Source: Pseudomonadota bacterium (GTDB taxonomy: Bacteria; Pseudomonadota; Gammaproteobacteria; Pseudomonadales; Pseudohongiellaceae). Taken from it: a stretch of 64,000 nucleotides of DNA. Both the position numbers and the translations under genes were made by a program. The notes beneath the pieces were generated by a model. That model was not told the DNA's origin and made no database searches. It saw only the letters and a list, made by a program, of their open reading frames with translations. Within the stretch, counting starts at the first letter, position 1. Every line of letters begins with the position of its first letter. Where the stretch lies: NCBI GenBank assembly GCA_027592275.1, contig JAQCKF010000012.1, positions 1 to 64,000 on the forward strand, given 5' to 3'. Of the stretch, positions 8,666-18,231 are shown piece by piece.

Positions 8666-10021
8666 TTGTCACAGCAACTTTCATTCGCAGATTCAATTCG
8701 AGCGCTAAGAGACAGGCGCTTCTTGACGATTTTGCTGTTTGGATTTTGTAGCGGGTTTCCCTTTGTGTTAACCGGTTCTGTCCTAACCTTGTGGTTGCAG
8801 GAATCTGGTTTTTCTCGATCTACCATTGGTTTTATTGGAGCGATAAGTACTGTCTACGCAATCAATTGGATGTGGGCGCCGTTTGTCGACAGGATTAAAC
8901 TACCCATACTTTATCGTCTGTTTGGTCAGCGTCGATCCTGGATCCTATTTTGTCAGATGGCCATCGCTTTGTTGCTACTTGCAATTAGCTTCGGCGATCC
9001 TAGGGAAAATTTGCTCTATGTAACGCTTATAGCCGTTGCCATAGCTACATTCAGTGCAACGCTAGATATCGCCGTTGATGCCTACCGTATTACGATATTT
9101 TCCCGCGATGAAATGGACGCGAAGATGCCTTACGCTGCCGCGATGACGACAAGTGGCTGGTGGGCTGGGTATGGCTTTATTGGTGGTGCGCTGGCTCTGG
9201 CTTTGGGTGGCGAAACAATTGGTCTGGATTGGCCTGTTGTCTACCGCTACCTGATCTTAATCTATGTGTTTATCTTTGCTCTGGTTATCGCATCGCCTGA
9301 ACCGGTTATCGAAGAGGCTGATTTAATACCGGAGGCCAAAAACGCAGAAGGATCCGTTTCTGCTTGGATCTTAAAATATTTTGTTGGTCCATTTAAGGAG
9401 TTTTTCAATCGCTGTGGATTTCGACTGGCCTTGGCTGTGTTGTTGTTCCTGCTGGTGTTTAAGCTAGGCGAATCCATGCTGGGCCGGATGTCATTGCTCT
9501 TTTATGTTGAGGTTGGTTTTACAACGGATCAGATAAGTTTTTATTCTAAATTTTTCGGAGGCTTGGTTACAGCTGCATTCGCCATTCTAGCGGCTATGGT
9601 TAATACGCGATTTGGCGTGATGAGGGGTTTGTTTATTGCAGGGGTCGCGATGGCCGCTGCTAACTTGTTATATGCGCTAATAGCGATTGTCGGGCCGAAT
9701 ACTAACCTGTTTATTTTTACGCTCATTATCGATAATTTTTTCGTGGCTTTTTCAACGGTTGCTTTCGTTTCCTTTATTTCCTACTTCACGAGTCGCACGT
9801 ATACGGGCACTCAATACGCCCTAATGGTATCGATTTCTAATCTAGGCAGGACTACTTTGGCAGCTGGAAGCGGGGCACTTGTGGATTTTCTTAACGGCGA
9901 TTGGGCTTTCTTCTTCGTACTGACCAGCCTAATGGTTATCCCTGGGCTGTGTCTTTTGGTTTGGGTTAGAAGTTTGATGAAATCTTATGAGCCGGAGCAA
10001 GCCGCTCAGCCGACGCCCTGA
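8666..10021 (+). CDS. ampG: AmpG-type muropeptide permease (MFS)
   Basis: This is a 451-residue major facilitator protein with about 12 hydrophobic helices. It resembles AmpG, which imports GlcNAc-anhydroMurNAc muropeptides for cell-wall recycling and so feeds AmpR-type beta-lactamase induction. Recognisable blocks are FLTILLFGFCSGFPFVLTGSVL and, after it, LWLQESGFSRSTIGFIG and NWMWAPFVDR near the N-terminus. The start is TTG at 8666, chosen because AGGAAT lies about 6 bp upstream and the protein begins in register with the family. The 3' end overlaps the convergent alkyltransferase-like gene by 16 bp. The other muropeptide-linked gene of the window, ampE, is broken. Confidence 0.88.
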   Translation: MSQQLSFADSIRALRDRRFLTILLFGFCSGFPFVLTGSVLTLWLQESGFSRSTIGFIGAISTVYAINWMWAPFVDRIKLPILYRLFGQRRSWILFCQMAIALLLLAISFGDPRENLLYVTLIAVAIATFSATLDIAVDAYRITIFSRDEMDAKMPYAAAMTTSGWWAGYGFIGGALALALGGETIGLDWPVVYRYLILIYVFIFALVIASPEPVIEEADLIPEAKNAEGSVSAWILKYFVGPFKEFFNRCGFRLALAVLLFLLVFKLGESMLGRMSLLFYVEVGFTTDQISFYSKFFGGLVTAAFAILAAMVNTRFGVMRGLFIAGVAMAAANLLYALIAIVGPNTNLFIFTLIIDNFFVAFSTVAFVSFISYFTSRTYTGTQYALMVSISNLGRTTLAAGSGALVDFLNGDWAFFFVLTSLMVIPGLCLLVWVRSLMKSYEPEQAAQPTP

Positions 10022-10332
10022 TTCCAGCCATAGTTTTTCAACGAGAACCTACCGTTCACAAACACCACCCCCTCAGCCTCTAGCTTGCATTTCTGTGTCT
10101 GGTATTCACGACTGCCGGCGGGGAACGAGAGCTTTCCTTGAGAATTCGCAACTCGGTGCCAAGGAAGCTTGGTTCCTGTGGGAAGGTTCTTCATCGTATG
10201 ACCCACGTATCTGGCATATCCAGGTAGGCCAGCCAATCTAGCCACCTGACCATAGCTAGAGACTTTCCCCTTGGGGATCTGATAGACGATTCGCCAGATC
10301 TTCTCTTTGTTGTTGAGCGCTGAGTCGTTCAT
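10006..10332 (-). CDS. Alkyltransferase-like protein (ATL), MGMT fold without the active Cys
   Basis: This 108-residue protein contains only the C-terminal DNA-binding domain of O6-methylguanine-DNA methyltransferase (IPKGKVSSYGQVARLAG, then a helix-turn-helix). In active enzymes the motif is PCHRV; here it is PWHRV, with Trp58 in place of the alkyl-acceptor cysteine. This defines the ATL family (E. coli YbaZ), which binds alkylated guanine and flags it for nucleotide-excision repair without reversing it. The ATG at 10332 is preferred over the in-frame TTG two codons earlier. It is convergent with ampG and overlaps its last 16 bp. Confidence 0.9.
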   Translation of the reverse strand: MNDSALNNKEKIWRIVYQIPKGKVSSYGQVARLAGLPGYARYVGHTMKNLPTGTKLPWHRVANSQGKLSFPAGSREYQTQKCKLEAEGVVFVNGRFSLKNYGWNQGVG

Positions 10333-10399
10333 AACCAATAGTTGGCGTATCCGCTATCGTGTTAAAGTAAGTCTATTATAAATTCAACCGAGGTTGGCC

Positions 10400-10927
10400 G
10401 TGCGTTTTCTTTTCATCTTTTTCATCTTGGTGCCCCTGGGTGAAATGTTGCTGTTATTCGAGGTCAGCGATCGAATTGGTTCGCTTACAACGCTTGGTAT
10501 GGTGGTGGCAACGGCAGTTATTGGGGTGCAGATTCTAAAACGGCAAGGGTTCGCAACACTGACCCGAGCGAACGAGAAGCTTCAATCAGGGCAATTACCG
10601 GCACAGGAGATAGTTGAAGGTATGCTGCTCGCCGCGGCAGGGGCGCTTCTGTTAACTCCTGGATTTATCACCGATACGATCGGCTTTGTCTTGCTAACTG
10701 GGCCACTACGCAGGAAGATTGCGCGTTCCGTGGTTCGATCGGGGATGGTCAAAGCGATGGGCGGGCCAGCCTCAGGGGCTAGCTTTGGTCATTTTAGTAG
10801 TAGAGGCGACCAACAAGGTCGACCTGGCGGGCCGAATGTCTACGAGGGCGACTACCATGAGGAGTCGGCGTCACTTCCCGAAAGTGAGCGAAAATCCGAT
10901 GCTGATTCGGATAAAAAAGATCAATAA
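10400..10927 (+). CDS. fxsA: FxsA-family membrane protein
   Basis: FxsA is a small cytoplasmic-membrane protein; in E. coli its overproduction relieves F-plasmid exclusion of phage T7, and its normal role is not known. The protein has three or four hydrophobic segments and the family block AAAGALLLTPGFITDTIGFVLL. It also has the conserved C-terminal YEGDYHEE (E. coli FDGEYQRK) before an acidic tail. I chose the GTG at 10400 over the in-frame TTG at 10394, because a GAGG ribosome site lies 6 bp before the GTG and the product then begins MRFLF like the family. The groESL promoter follows about 70 bp after its stop. Confidence 0.9.
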   Translation: MRFLFIFFILVPLGEMLLLFEVSDRIGSLTTLGMVVATAVIGVQILKRQGFATLTRANEKLQSGQLPAQEIVEGMLLAAAGALLLTPGFITDTIGFVLLTGPLRRKIARSVVRSGMVKAMGGPASGASFGHFSSRGDQQGRPGGPNVYEGDYHEESASLPESERKSDADSDKKDQ

Positions 10928-10978
10928 AAACAATCAGATACGCTGTTACTGTTCACTGGCTCGAAAAAAGCTTTGGTA

Positions 10979-10995
10979 AATGCCTCAAAGGCATT
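10979..10995 (+). terminator. Short hairpin after fxsA
   Basis: A perfect 7-bp stem, AATGCCT/AGGCATT, encloses a 3-nt loop (CAA). It stands 52 bp after the fxsA stop and overlaps the -35 element of the groESL promoter. No uridine run follows, so it is a weak or rho-assisted terminator at best, or a structural coincidence. Confidence 0.3.
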
Positions 10996-11021
10996 GAATT
11001 TCCTGCGACTATCCCCATTTA
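10994..11021 (+). promoter_or_regulatory. Sigma-32-type heat-shock promoter of groESL
   Basis: TTGAA at 10994-10998 and CCCCATTTA at 11013-11021 are separated by 14 bp. They match the sigma-32 (RpoH) -35 and -10 elements (CTTGAA and CCCCATnT). The site lies about 150 bp upstream of groES, leaving a leader of about 140 nt. No CIRCE inverted repeat is visible, which agrees with RpoH control of groESL in gammaproteobacteria. Confidence 0.7.
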
Positions 11022-11169
11022 GGAGTCATCAACTAATTTGCGTGGGAGGCCTGAAACAGCAGCCTGTGTTACAGATTGGTAATTTGAGGATGATTGCGTC
11101 AGCCATCGGGGCAGAAGTGATTTTTTTCAGTACTGTTAATTAAATCGTTCGATTTGGGAGAGATACATA

Positions 11170-11475
11170 ATGAATATCCGGCCTTTGCAAGATCGCGTTG
11201 TTGTTCGACGCATGGAAGAAGAGTCAACCAGCGCAGGAGGCATCGTGCTTCCAGGTTCTGCTACTGAAAAGCCATCGCAAGGTGAAGTTATAGCTGTTGG
11301 TCCTGGCAAGCGTCAGGAGAATGGCGATACGCAGCCTGTGGACTTAAAAGTTGGCGATACCGTGGTTTTTGGGAAGTATTCCAGCAACACAGTGAAAATT
11401 GGTGACGAAGAGTTATTGATTTTGAATGAAAGCGAAATATTTGGTGTTATCGAAAAGACGAAAAAGAAGAAGTAG
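11170..11475 (+). CDS. groES: Co-chaperonin GroES
   Basis: GroES is the heptameric lid of the GroEL folding chamber. The 101-residue protein begins [14 protein letters not shown] and contains the mobile-loop region [13 protein letters not shown], through which it binds GroEL, and the [10 protein letters not shown] turn of the beta-barrel. It is slightly longer than the usual 97 residues because of a lysine-rich C-terminus (EKTKKKK). GGGAGAG lies about 6-12 bp before the ATG. groEL follows after 53 bp in the same transcription unit. Confidence 0.98.
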   Translation: MNIRPLQDRVVVRRMEEESTSAGGIVLPGSATEKPSQGEVIAVGPGKRQENGDTQPVDLKVGDTVVFGKYSSNTVKIGDEELLILNESEIFGVIEKTKKKK

Positions 11476-11507
11476 GGCTTCTGTTTTCGACTCCAACAAT
11501 CATTTAG

Positions 11508-13174
<1,667 letters not shown>

Positions 13175-13175
<1 letters not shown>

Positions 13176-13319
13176 AAATCGGCCGTTGGGGAGGTCTTGA
13201 GCCTCCCTGGCTTCGTTGCTTTAGGACTTCCGATGCTCACGTATGGTCTATACGCTGGGCTTCGGCTTCCTAAAGCGCCTCGCCAGGAAGACTCAATCCT
13301 CTCCCCAACGACCGATTTT
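13175..13319. repeat. Roughly 145-bp imperfect palindrome after groEL
   Basis: The segment folds on itself nearly end to end. Paired blocks, outer to inner, are AAAATCGG (13175-13182) with CCGATTTT (13312-13319); CGTTGGGGAG (13184-13193) with CTCCCCAACG (13301-13310); TTGAG (13197-13201) with CTCAA (13292-13296); CCTGGC (13206-13211) with GCCAGG (13282-13287); GCTTTAGGA (13218-13226) with TCCTAAAGC (13268-13276). An imperfect inner part contains CGTA/TACG around 13246. It begins within the groEL stop codon. It lacks a uridine run, and a proper terminator stands 30 bp further on. It could be a dispersed REP/BIME-like or MITE-like element, or a 3' stability hairpin; copy number elsewhere is unknown. 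Confidence 0.75.
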
Positions 13320-13350
13320 GAAGACTGGTTGATCGGAACTTCGATCTAAT

Positions 13351-13385
13351 AAAAAAGGCAGGACCGTTAGGTTCTGCCTTTTTTT
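13351..13385. terminator. Bidirectional rho-independent terminator, groEL/sodB
   Basis: AAAAAAGGCAGGACC (13351-13365) pairs with GGTTCTGCCTTTTTT (13370-13384) around a 4-nt loop, with one G-U pair. The T-run on one strand and the A-run on the other make it functional in both directions, serving the convergent groESL and sodB transcripts. Confidence 0.85.
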
Positions 13386-13407
13386 GTGGTTGCTTGGAAA
13401 TTCGTTT

Positions 13408-14001
13408 CTAAGCGTTCGCTAGGTTCTTGTTCGCGAAGTCCCAGTTGACCAGGTTGTCTAGGAATGAGCCTAGGAAGTCTGGTCTGCGGTTTTGGAAGTC
13501 TAGGTAGTAAGCGTGCTCCCATACGTCGCAGACTAGGATCGGGGTTGCTCCATCGGTTAGTGGGGTTTCTGCGTTGGCGGACTTTGCTATTTTTAGCTTC
13601 CCGCCATCGCTTACTAGCCATACCCAGCCGCTGCCGAATTGTCCCATTCCGCCTGCTACGAATTCTGCTTTGAAGTTCTCGTAGCCGCCGAAGGCTTCGT
13701 CTATTTGTGCTGCGATATCTCCAGTAGGAGCGCCGCCACCGGAAGCGCTAAGGCTGTTCCAGAAGAAGCTGTGGTTGTAGTGCTGGCCTACATTGTTAAA
13801 TAGGGCTCCGCCTGCTTTAGCAGTTTCTTTTACCAGTTCTTCCAAGCTATCAGCAGAAATATCTGCATTGGCCAGTAGTTCATTGCCTTTTACTACGTAA
13901 GCGTTGTGATGTTTGCCGTGGTGAATGTTCAAGGTGTTAGCAGACATATGTGGCTCTAACGCTTCTTTTGCAAAAGGAAGCTCAGGTAATTCTAGATTCA
14001 T
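13408..14001 (-). CDS. sodB: Superoxide dismutase, Fe type
   Basis: This 197-residue enzyme dismutates superoxide in the cytoplasm. The metal ligands are visible at His27, His77, Asp159 and His163 (in DVWEHAYY). Gln73, in the position before the second ligand (NNVGQHYNH), is the outer-sphere glutamine typical of Fe enzymes; Mn enzymes place it in the C-terminal half. GQFGSGW also fits the Fe class. No signal peptide is seen. It is a single-gene minus-strand unit ending at the terminator shared with groESL. Confidence 0.96.
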   Translation of the reverse strand: MNLELPELPFAKEALEPHMSANTLNIHHGKHHNAYVVKGNELLANADISADSLEELVKETAKAGGALFNNVGQHYNHSFFWNSLSASGGGAPTGDIAAQIDEAFGGYENFKAEFVAGGMGQFGSGWVWLVSDGGKLKIAKSANAETPLTDGATPILVCDVWEHAYYLDFQNRRPDFLGSFLDNLVNWDFANKNLANA

Positions 14002-14218
14002 AATTTCTACATTCCATTAACAAGTTACAAATACAAGGCAAACACTAGCCTATTGCCTGAATGATTTTCAGTATTAGCGGGGGTGTCTAGCAGTGCGATG
14101 AGGGCCTTATTCTAACAGGAATCGCGTGTGGGAAAACGCTAGAGATGATGTTCGAGGGTAATTAGCTGGGGCACGTACCGAAGCTGCAAAGCTCGCGGTA
14201 GGTGTCCCATGTCCTTTT

Positions 14219-14893
14219 CTAAAGCAATTGCATGATAAGTAGCAAGACTGCGCCGAGTGCAATGCCGCAGTGAATCACACCAACTATACTTGTCATTGGT
14301 CCCTGTTTTCCCTTTATGGCATTGATCTGTAAGCCGAGGATAATAACGATGCACAGAGCCTGTGCCAGAGTGCTAACCCCATCGTCCATCGACATGGGCA
14401 GTCGTCCCGCGCCGCCTAGGTGAGCCGATGCGCCCATAAAAAACAACATAGGAAGAGAGAAGAGGGTATTCGTTCGCGAAGCGAGGCCTGCTCTAGCCAG
14501 GGCACCTGCCGCTGCCGGATTGGCTTCGCCTCCAGCGATCACCGCATCAGTTGAGGCTATAACTATTTGCTGCGCCGGCCATATGATTAGCCAAACGTTT
14601 AGAAACATAAGAGTGCCCATCAGCATGCCGATCATGATGTAGAAATTGACTGCGCTGGCGAGAAACCCTGCTAGAGCTAAACCCGATATGAACGTGAGGA
14701 GAGCTCCATAGCGGAACCACCAGAGAGCTCGCGGAACGAGTTTTGAGATTGCCGAGGATTTGGCGCCTGCATCGGTTTCCTTGAAGAACTCCGTTTGGAC
14801 GAAGTTGAAGTAGTACAGAATGCCTATCCAAGTTACTCCAGCTAAAAGGTGCATCCAGCGAACCAGATAAGATAGTAAATTTTCTAATTCCAT
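14219..14893 (-). CDS. Urate-oxidase-N (PuuD-like) membrane protein
   Basis: This 224-residue protein has about six or seven hydrophobic helices and opens with RWMHLLAGVTWIGILYYFNFVQ across residues 12-33. It resembles the membrane domain of PuuD, the bacterial urate hydroxylase in which this domain precedes a cytochrome c domain. Here no cytochrome c domain (no CxxCH) follows in the gene, and no purine-catabolism genes are nearby. Stand-alone members exist and their function is not established. The His-rich start (RWMH) could bind heme, but this is inference. It appears monocistronic. Confidence 0.7.
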   Translation of the reverse strand: MELENLLSYLVRWMHLLAGVTWIGILYYFNFVQTEFFKETDAGAKSSAISKLVPRALWWFRYGALLTFISGLALAGFLASAVNFYIMIGMLMGTLMFLNVWLIIWPAQQIVIASTDAVIAGGEANPAAAGALARAGLASRTNTLFSLPMLFFMGASAHLGGAGRLPMSMDDGVSTLAQALCIVIILGLQINAIKGKQGPMTSIVGVIHCGIALGAVLLLIMQLL

Positions 14894-15055
14894 GGTGGGC
14901 TCCAGGGCTCGTTTAACTATTTATTTTTATACCCATAGCTGCACGTGGCAAGCTGTCGGTAGACTATTTTGCAGTCTACCACCGGCTCGAATACTTAGCT
15001 ATTGAGTGATCGCGGGGATGGAATGCTGTGATGAATTCTAGGATAATGTCATACT

Positions 15056-15853
15056 ATGGCAGATAACTACAATCTAGGTAATATTCCTCCAATTGTTCCC
15101 GACAGGGACGATGTGGACACTCATCGAAGCAACAAGCGAGCGCAGGGGCAGGATATCGTTCGCCCTGGCTATTATGCTGAGAAGGTGAAGGTAAGCACGT
15201 GGCCAGTGCGTATCATGCTGACACTGATCGTCTTTGCCATGGGTGGTGCCGGCTATGGTGCCTACCTGGGCTACGGTGAATATCTGAATGATTGGGAGCA
15301 GGCCGAACTGCGTATTGCCGATTTAGAGAGACGTCTCGCTCTTGCTGGGGAATCTACCGAAGAATCTGCATTCAATATGTTCGAGAGAATGGATTTCAAT
15401 TTCTCGGAGATAGACAAGCTCTGGGCCGCGCGGCGCGTAATTAATGGCTCTGTAGAGGATCTGCAGTCTGAGATCGCGAAAATCGGTCTGGTGAACCAAG
15501 GGCAGAATGAAACCGCCGCTGCAAATAGCCAACAGATCGCGTCGAGCAATCAGCTTGTAATGGCGGCTGAGACGAAGATCAATGCCCTGAACAACGATGT
15601 CGCGGCAATCATGCAATCTGTTAATGGCCTAAGCACCTCAGTGCAGGAGCTAGATGCAATGCGTGGCGACCTTTCCTCAATACGCCAGTCGCTTAATAGC
15701 GGCGATAGCACCGTGCTAGGCTTGGTTGGCAGATTGGAATATATGGAAGAATCCATGGAGTCTGTGAATGCCCACAGGCTGCAGATCAATGAAAGCCTAT
15801 TCCGCCTCCAGGAAAACCTGGAAGCGTTACAGATATCATCTGGCATTCAATAG
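15056..15853 (+). CDS. Membrane-anchored coiled-coil protein, function unknown
   Basis: I do not recognise a named family. The 265-residue protein has a polar N-terminal region of about 50 residues (MADNYNLGNIPPIVPDRDDV), then one membrane helix near residues 52-75 (RIMLTLIVFAMGGAGYGAYLGYG). The rest, about 190 residues, is rich in Gln, Asn, Ser, Glu and Leu without prolines and reads as a long coiled coil, probably periplasmic. It has an SIDKLWAARRV-like segment (EIDKLWAARRV) near residue 120. A role as a structural or envelope-spanning protein is possible. It converges with the crotonase gene, with 9 bp between the stops. Confidence 0.6.
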   Translation: MADNYNLGNIPPIVPDRDDVDTHRSNKRAQGQDIVRPGYYAEKVKVSTWPVRIMLTLIVFAMGGAGYGAYLGYGEYLNDWEQAELRIADLERRLALAGESTEESAFNMFERMDFNFSEIDKLWAARRVINGSVEDLQSEIAKIGLVNQGQNETAAANSQQIASSNQLVMAAETKINALNNDVAAIMQSVNGLSTSVQELDAMRGDLSSIRQSLNSGDSTVLGLVGRLEYMEESMESVNAHRLQINESLFRLQENLEALQISSGIQ

Positions 15854-15862
15854 CCGCAAATC

Positions 15863-16657
15863 TCACTTTCCGGTAAAGCGTGGCTCGCGTTTTTCGATAA
15901 ACGCGGTCACACCTTCTTTGAAATCAGGGCGCGAGGCACAGTCGGAAAAATATTCGGCTTCCGCTTGCAGCTGTGACTCGAATTCACTTTCCAGCGATCT
16001 ATAAAACAAGGCCTTGGTGTTGCCATAGACGTGTGTGGGGCCGGCTGCCAGCCTAGTAGCTAGTTTTTGTGTTTCTGATTCCAATTCATCATTAGGGACA
16101 ACGAAATTTATCATTCCGATATCTTTCGCAGTTTGGGCGCTGAAGCGATCACCCAATAGCGCTATTTCCATAGCCCTCTTGATGCCCACTGCACGTGGTA
16201 GATGGAAGGAGGAGGATCCGTCCGGACTAGTGCCAATCTTGCAGTAGGCGAGGGTGAAGAAGGCATCCTCGGCGGCTATAACGAGGTCGCAGGCAAGCGC
16301 CATACTGACGCCAGCGCCTGCTGCCGCTCCCCGACAGCTCGCAATAATGGGTTTAGGCATCCTACGCATGGCGAACATGATCGGGTGAAGATCATGAATA
16401 CGCAGCATGAATTCCTTTTTGATTTCATCTGCTGATTTCTTAATAGTCTCCCCCATGCCCTTTACATCACCTCCAGCCATGAAATGGTCTCCAGCGCCTT
16501 TAAGAACAACGCAGCGGACTGACGCGTCAATCTCCACGTCGTGCAGCGCGTTGCAAAGTTCAGAGCGCATGTCCATGCTGAGAGCGTTTCTGGCCTCAGG
16601 CCGGTTCATGGTGAGGGTGGCAATGCCATCGTTGATTGATACTTCGAGGTGAGACAT
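15863..16657 (-). CDS. Enoyl-CoA hydratase/isomerase family protein (PaaG-like)
   Basis: This crotonase-fold enzyme acts on an acyl-CoA. It has 264 residues from the ATG at 16657, chosen because CAGGA stands 7 bp upstream and the product then starts at the conserved SINDGIATLTMNRPEARNALS; a 35-codon upstream extension is low in similarity to the family. The oxyanion-hole segments are FMAGGDVKGM and CRGAAAGAGVSMALACDLV. The segment KIGTSPDGSSSFHLPRAVG carries Asp in the place used by PaaG-type isomerases; no second catalytic Glu of classical hydratases is clear. Substrate unknown. The next genes are unrelated. Confidence 0.88.
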   Translation of the reverse strand: MSHLEVSINDGIATLTMNRPEARNALSMDMRSELCNALHDVEIDASVRCVVLKGAGDHFMAGGDVKGMGETIKKSADEIKKEFMLRIHDLHPIMFAMRRMPKPIIASCRGAAAGAGVSMALACDLVIAAEDAFFTLAYCKIGTSPDGSSSFHLPRAVGIKRAMEIALLGDRFSAQTAKDIGMINFVVPNDELESETQKLATRLAAGPTHVYGNTKALFYRSLESEFESQLQAEAEYFSDCASRPDFKEGVTAFIEKREPRFTGK

Positions 16658-16755
16658 GGGCTGGTCCTGAGTTGAGATTTGCGTTGAAGTTACTTGGTTA
16701 CGGGCAATCAGTATAACGTCAGAATTTGCTGGATTGACAGTCAGTGATTTTGATC

Positions 16756-16783
16756 TTGGCAAGAGCGCTGGTTTAGGTATAAT
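16756..16783 (+). promoter_or_regulatory. Sigma-70 promoter of tRNA-Leu
   Basis: A -35 TTGGCA (16756-16761) and a perfect -10 TATAAT (16778-16783) have 16-bp spacing. A GC-rich discriminator (ACGCGCCC) follows, as at stringently controlled stable-RNA promoters. The tRNA begins 37 bp after the -10. Confidence 0.75.
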
Positions 16784-16820
16784 ACGCGCCCTTCAAGGGC
16801 TAATAAGCTTTTTGATAAAT

Positions 16821-16905
16821 GCGGATGTGGCGGAATTGGTAGACGCGCTAGATTTAGGTTCTAGTATCGCAAGGTGTGGGAGTTCAAGTCTCCCCATCCG
16901 CACCA
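16821..16905 (+). tRNA. tRNA-Leu (anticodon UAG)
   Basis: The acceptor stem GCGGATG (16821-16827) pairs with CATCCGC (16895-16901), followed by an encoded ACCA. The anticodon stem CTAGA/TCTAG encloses TTTAGGT, giving anticodon UAG, which reads CUA/CUN leucine codons. A long variable arm, as expected for leucine tRNA, lies between the anticodon stem and the T-arm (GAGTTCAAGTCTC). The length is 85 nt. tRNA 3' ends are common integration sites, and a gene fragment sits just downstream (16967-17209). Confidence 0.95.
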
Positions 16906-16966
16906 CTTTACGGTCTTACTAAGTTCAGAAAGGCCTTTAAACCCTTTAAAAACCCAGTTAATCCCT

Positions 16967-17209
16967 CTATGTAGGCAATATTCGGCGTGCACGTCGTTCG
17001 TAGAAGTTAACGATACTAAAGCGATTGTTTTCTATGTCTTCAATAAGGATTGTTGTAATCAGATAGCCGCTAATTACAAAAAATACGTCGACGCCAACAA
17101 ATCCTCCACTGAATAGCTCGAATCCCCCATGGAATAATATTACCGGGACAACAGCAAGTGCTCTTAATCCGTCAATTTCTGGGCGATATTTCAAAAAAAT
17201 CCCTTTCAT
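16967..17209 (-). pseudogene. Acyltransferase-3 family fragment (N-terminal 80 codons)
   Basis: The 80-residue frame starts [22 protein letters not shown] and continues with [15 protein letters not shown] and [13 protein letters not shown]. This is the start of an OafA/YrhL-type membrane O-acyltransferase, complete with its conserved H in FHGG and the first helices. Family members are about 350-650 residues; here a TAG follows the first tenth or fifth of the protein, and no continuation is visible before the tRNA gene. It is a truncated remnant. Its location 62 bp from the tRNA-Leu 3' end suggests an excised or decayed island, but this is inference. The region 17210-17417 beside it shows no gene. 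Confidence 0.75.
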
Positions 17210-17462
17210 CCAGCAGTTGGTAGAAGAAGCATATCCTGCTTCAATAGGTGATTAAACTCTAGAGTCAAAATACCTTTTGGCACTAATGTAGATTAATCCT
17301 AAGTTGCCTAGCTAGATGTGTATCTCAACTGTCCCAATTTACTCGCTATTATATTCCCAAATTGGCCCTATCTCTTGCTCCACGGAAGCTTTAGAATAAT
17401 TTTTGCACAGTGGATGAGTGTTCACTGCTGCTAATTTACCGAGCCATAAGCTGTTGAATACT

Positions 17463-18197
17463 ATGAAAGATTTGTTCGAAAGATCGAAGTCCCAATCCGT
17501 AAGTGAGAAAAAGGGTAAACATCCCGTTTCGAGCAAGAACGATGTGCAGCAATTCTTGTCCAAGGTTGCGTCCTTGCCCAAGACCAGCGGTGATGCGCGA
17601 TTAATTTTCTCTTTGGACGCTACCGCGAGTAGGCAGAGCACTTGGGATGTAGCAAGCCAGCTTCAGAATGAGATGTTTCTCAGTGCTCAGTCACTAGGAG
17701 GTCTCAATGTTCAGCTATGTTACTTCCGTGGTTTCGGCGATTTCTTTAGTAGCGATTGGCAGGGTAATGCGGATGATATATTGCGTATCATGTCATCGAT
17801 TCAATGCCAGGCAGGTGCCACACAGCTGCATCGCTTGCTGCAACATGCTATCGATGAAAATCAGCAGAAGACAATAAAATGCCTTATCTATATTGGCGAT
17901 GCTATGGAGGAGAATATCGATCTGTTGGCACAGCTTGCCGGAAAGCTAGGATTGCTGAACGTGCCGCTATTCATGTTTCAAGAGCGGAATGACCCAGTAG
18001 CGATGGCAGCTTTCAAAGAGCTTAGCCGCTTGTCCGGCGGGGCGTACTCCCAGTTTGATAGTGCCAGTGCAGACCAGCTAAAGGACTTGCTAAGAGCAGT
18101 CGCTATCTATGCGGCGGGTGGGTTGAAGGCGCTACAAAAATTCAGTGCCGCTTCGTCCAGCGGTGTGAAGTTAATAGAGCAACAGCTTAGGAAATAG
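17463..18197 (+). CDS. VWA-like domain protein, paired with a J-domain gene
   Basis: This 244-residue protein has a von Willebrand A-like fold. The segment LIFSLDATASRQSTW gives a MIDAS-like D-x-T-x-S metal site, followed by a threonine in GATQL and an Asp in IYIGDAMEE at the expected later positions. No signal peptide is present, so it is probably cytoplasmic. The ATG at 17463 (MKDLFERSKSQ) is preferred to the GTG at 17418, which has only a poor ribosome site; this is a judgement. It lies 34 bp before a membrane J-domain gene on the same strand, so the two are likely co-expressed. Function unknown. Confidence 0.7.
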   Translation: MKDLFERSKSQSVSEKKGKHPVSSKNDVQQFLSKVASLPKTSGDARLIFSLDATASRQSTWDVASQLQNEMFLSAQSLGGLNVQLCYFRGFGDFFSSDWQGNADDILRIMSSIQCQAGATQLHRLLQHAIDENQQKTIKCLIYIGDAMEENIDLLAQLAGKLGLLNVPLFMFQERNDPVAMAAFKELSRLSGGAYSQFDSASADQLKDLLRAVAIYAAGGLKALQKFSAASSSGVKLIEQQLRK

Positions 18198-18231
18198 TTG
18201 TGTTTCTAGCAAAACAGGTAGATAGACTCGT

